NCBI GenBank assembly: GCA_030610025.1
Contig: JAUWSP010000205.1
Location: 1 to 5,748, forward strand
Origin: Acidobacteriota bacterium
Lineage (GTDB): Bacteria; Acidobacteriota; Thermoanaerobaculia; Multivoradales; JAHEKO01
Length of the DNA: 5,748 bases
Direction of reading: 5' to 3'
Shown piece by piece: positions 5,661 to 5,748 of the stretch; position 1 is the first letter of the stretch; each line of letters begins with the position of its first letter. The position numbers and the translations under genes were made by a program. The notes under the pieces were generated by a model that was not told where the DNA came from, made no database searches, and saw only the letters and a program-made list of their open reading frames with translations.

Positions 5661-5748
5661 ATGATGACTTCTGAGCAATCAATCTCTGCCGAGTTCCCTT
5701 TCGAGTCCAAGTACATCGACGTTCTTGGCTCGAAGATGCACTACATCG
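5661..5748 (+). CDS. Haloalkane dehalogenase-like alpha/beta hydrolase, N-terminal fragment
   Basis: Only the first 29 residues are in the window, and the gene runs off the right edge. The segment FPFESKYIDVLGSKMHYI (residues 12-29) closely resembles the N-terminus of haloalkane dehalogenases and related epoxide-hydrolase-like alpha/beta hydrolases, in which a beta strand reading F-x-Y/V-x-V-x-G-x-x-M-H-Y precedes the oxyanion-hole motif. Those enzymes cleave carbon-halogen bonds hydrolytically through an Asp nucleophile. The nucleophile, His and oxyanion residues lie outside the window, so the activity cannot be confirmed here. There is no signal peptide. Two starts are possible, ATG 5661 and ATG 5664; GAGG at 5652-5655 has the better spacing to 5664, and I give the longer form. 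The gene is divergent from the helicase gene, with the IS inserted between them. Confidence 0.72.
   Translation, partial: MMTSEQSISAEFPFESKYIDVLGSKMHYI

Overview
The window comes from a GC-rich bacterium whose genes mostly end their codons in G or C. The phylum cannot be fixed from this sequence. The genes seen (an Lhr-type helicase, an IS110-superfamily transposase and the start of a haloalkane dehalogenase-like hydrolase), plus a compound palindromic intergenic repeat, would fit a free-living environmental bacterium; that is an impression, not a placement.

Layout. Positions 1-3642 (minus strand) hold the first 1214 codons of a large Lhr-type ATP-dependent helicase gene that continues past the left edge. 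Positions 3643-3834 are its upstream region and carry a REP-like double hairpin (3756-3809). Positions 3835-5301 are a complete-looking insertion sequence of the IS110 family, IS1111-like in layout: a DEDD/Tnp_20 transposase on the minus strand, a short non-coding left end, a long non-coding right end, and a perfect 12-bp inverted repeat just inside each end. Positions 5302-5660 are non-coding, with a perfect 25-bp-arm inverted repeat, a 17-bp tandem repeat and a probable promoter and ribosome-binding hairpin. At 5661 a plus-strand gene for a haloalkane dehalogenase-like alpha/beta hydrolase begins and runs off the right edge.

Main result. The non-coding right end of the IS appears to encode a bridge RNA (seekRNA). 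A 14-nt segment of it matches, in the pairing sense, the target DNA directly outside one end of the element. A second 9-nt segment, on the other side of a small hairpin, matches the target DNA outside the other end. The order and strand of the two segments are those expected of a bridge-RNA target-binding loop, and both junctions share the four bases CCAT. From this the element ends, the core and the empty target site can be read from the sequence alone.

How the parts relate. Before insertion, the helicase and hydrolase genes were divergent neighbours with an intergenic region of about 0.55 kb. The IS sits in that region close to the REP-like repeat and interrupts neither gene. It may affect the helicase through a consensus -35 box pointing outward from its right end.
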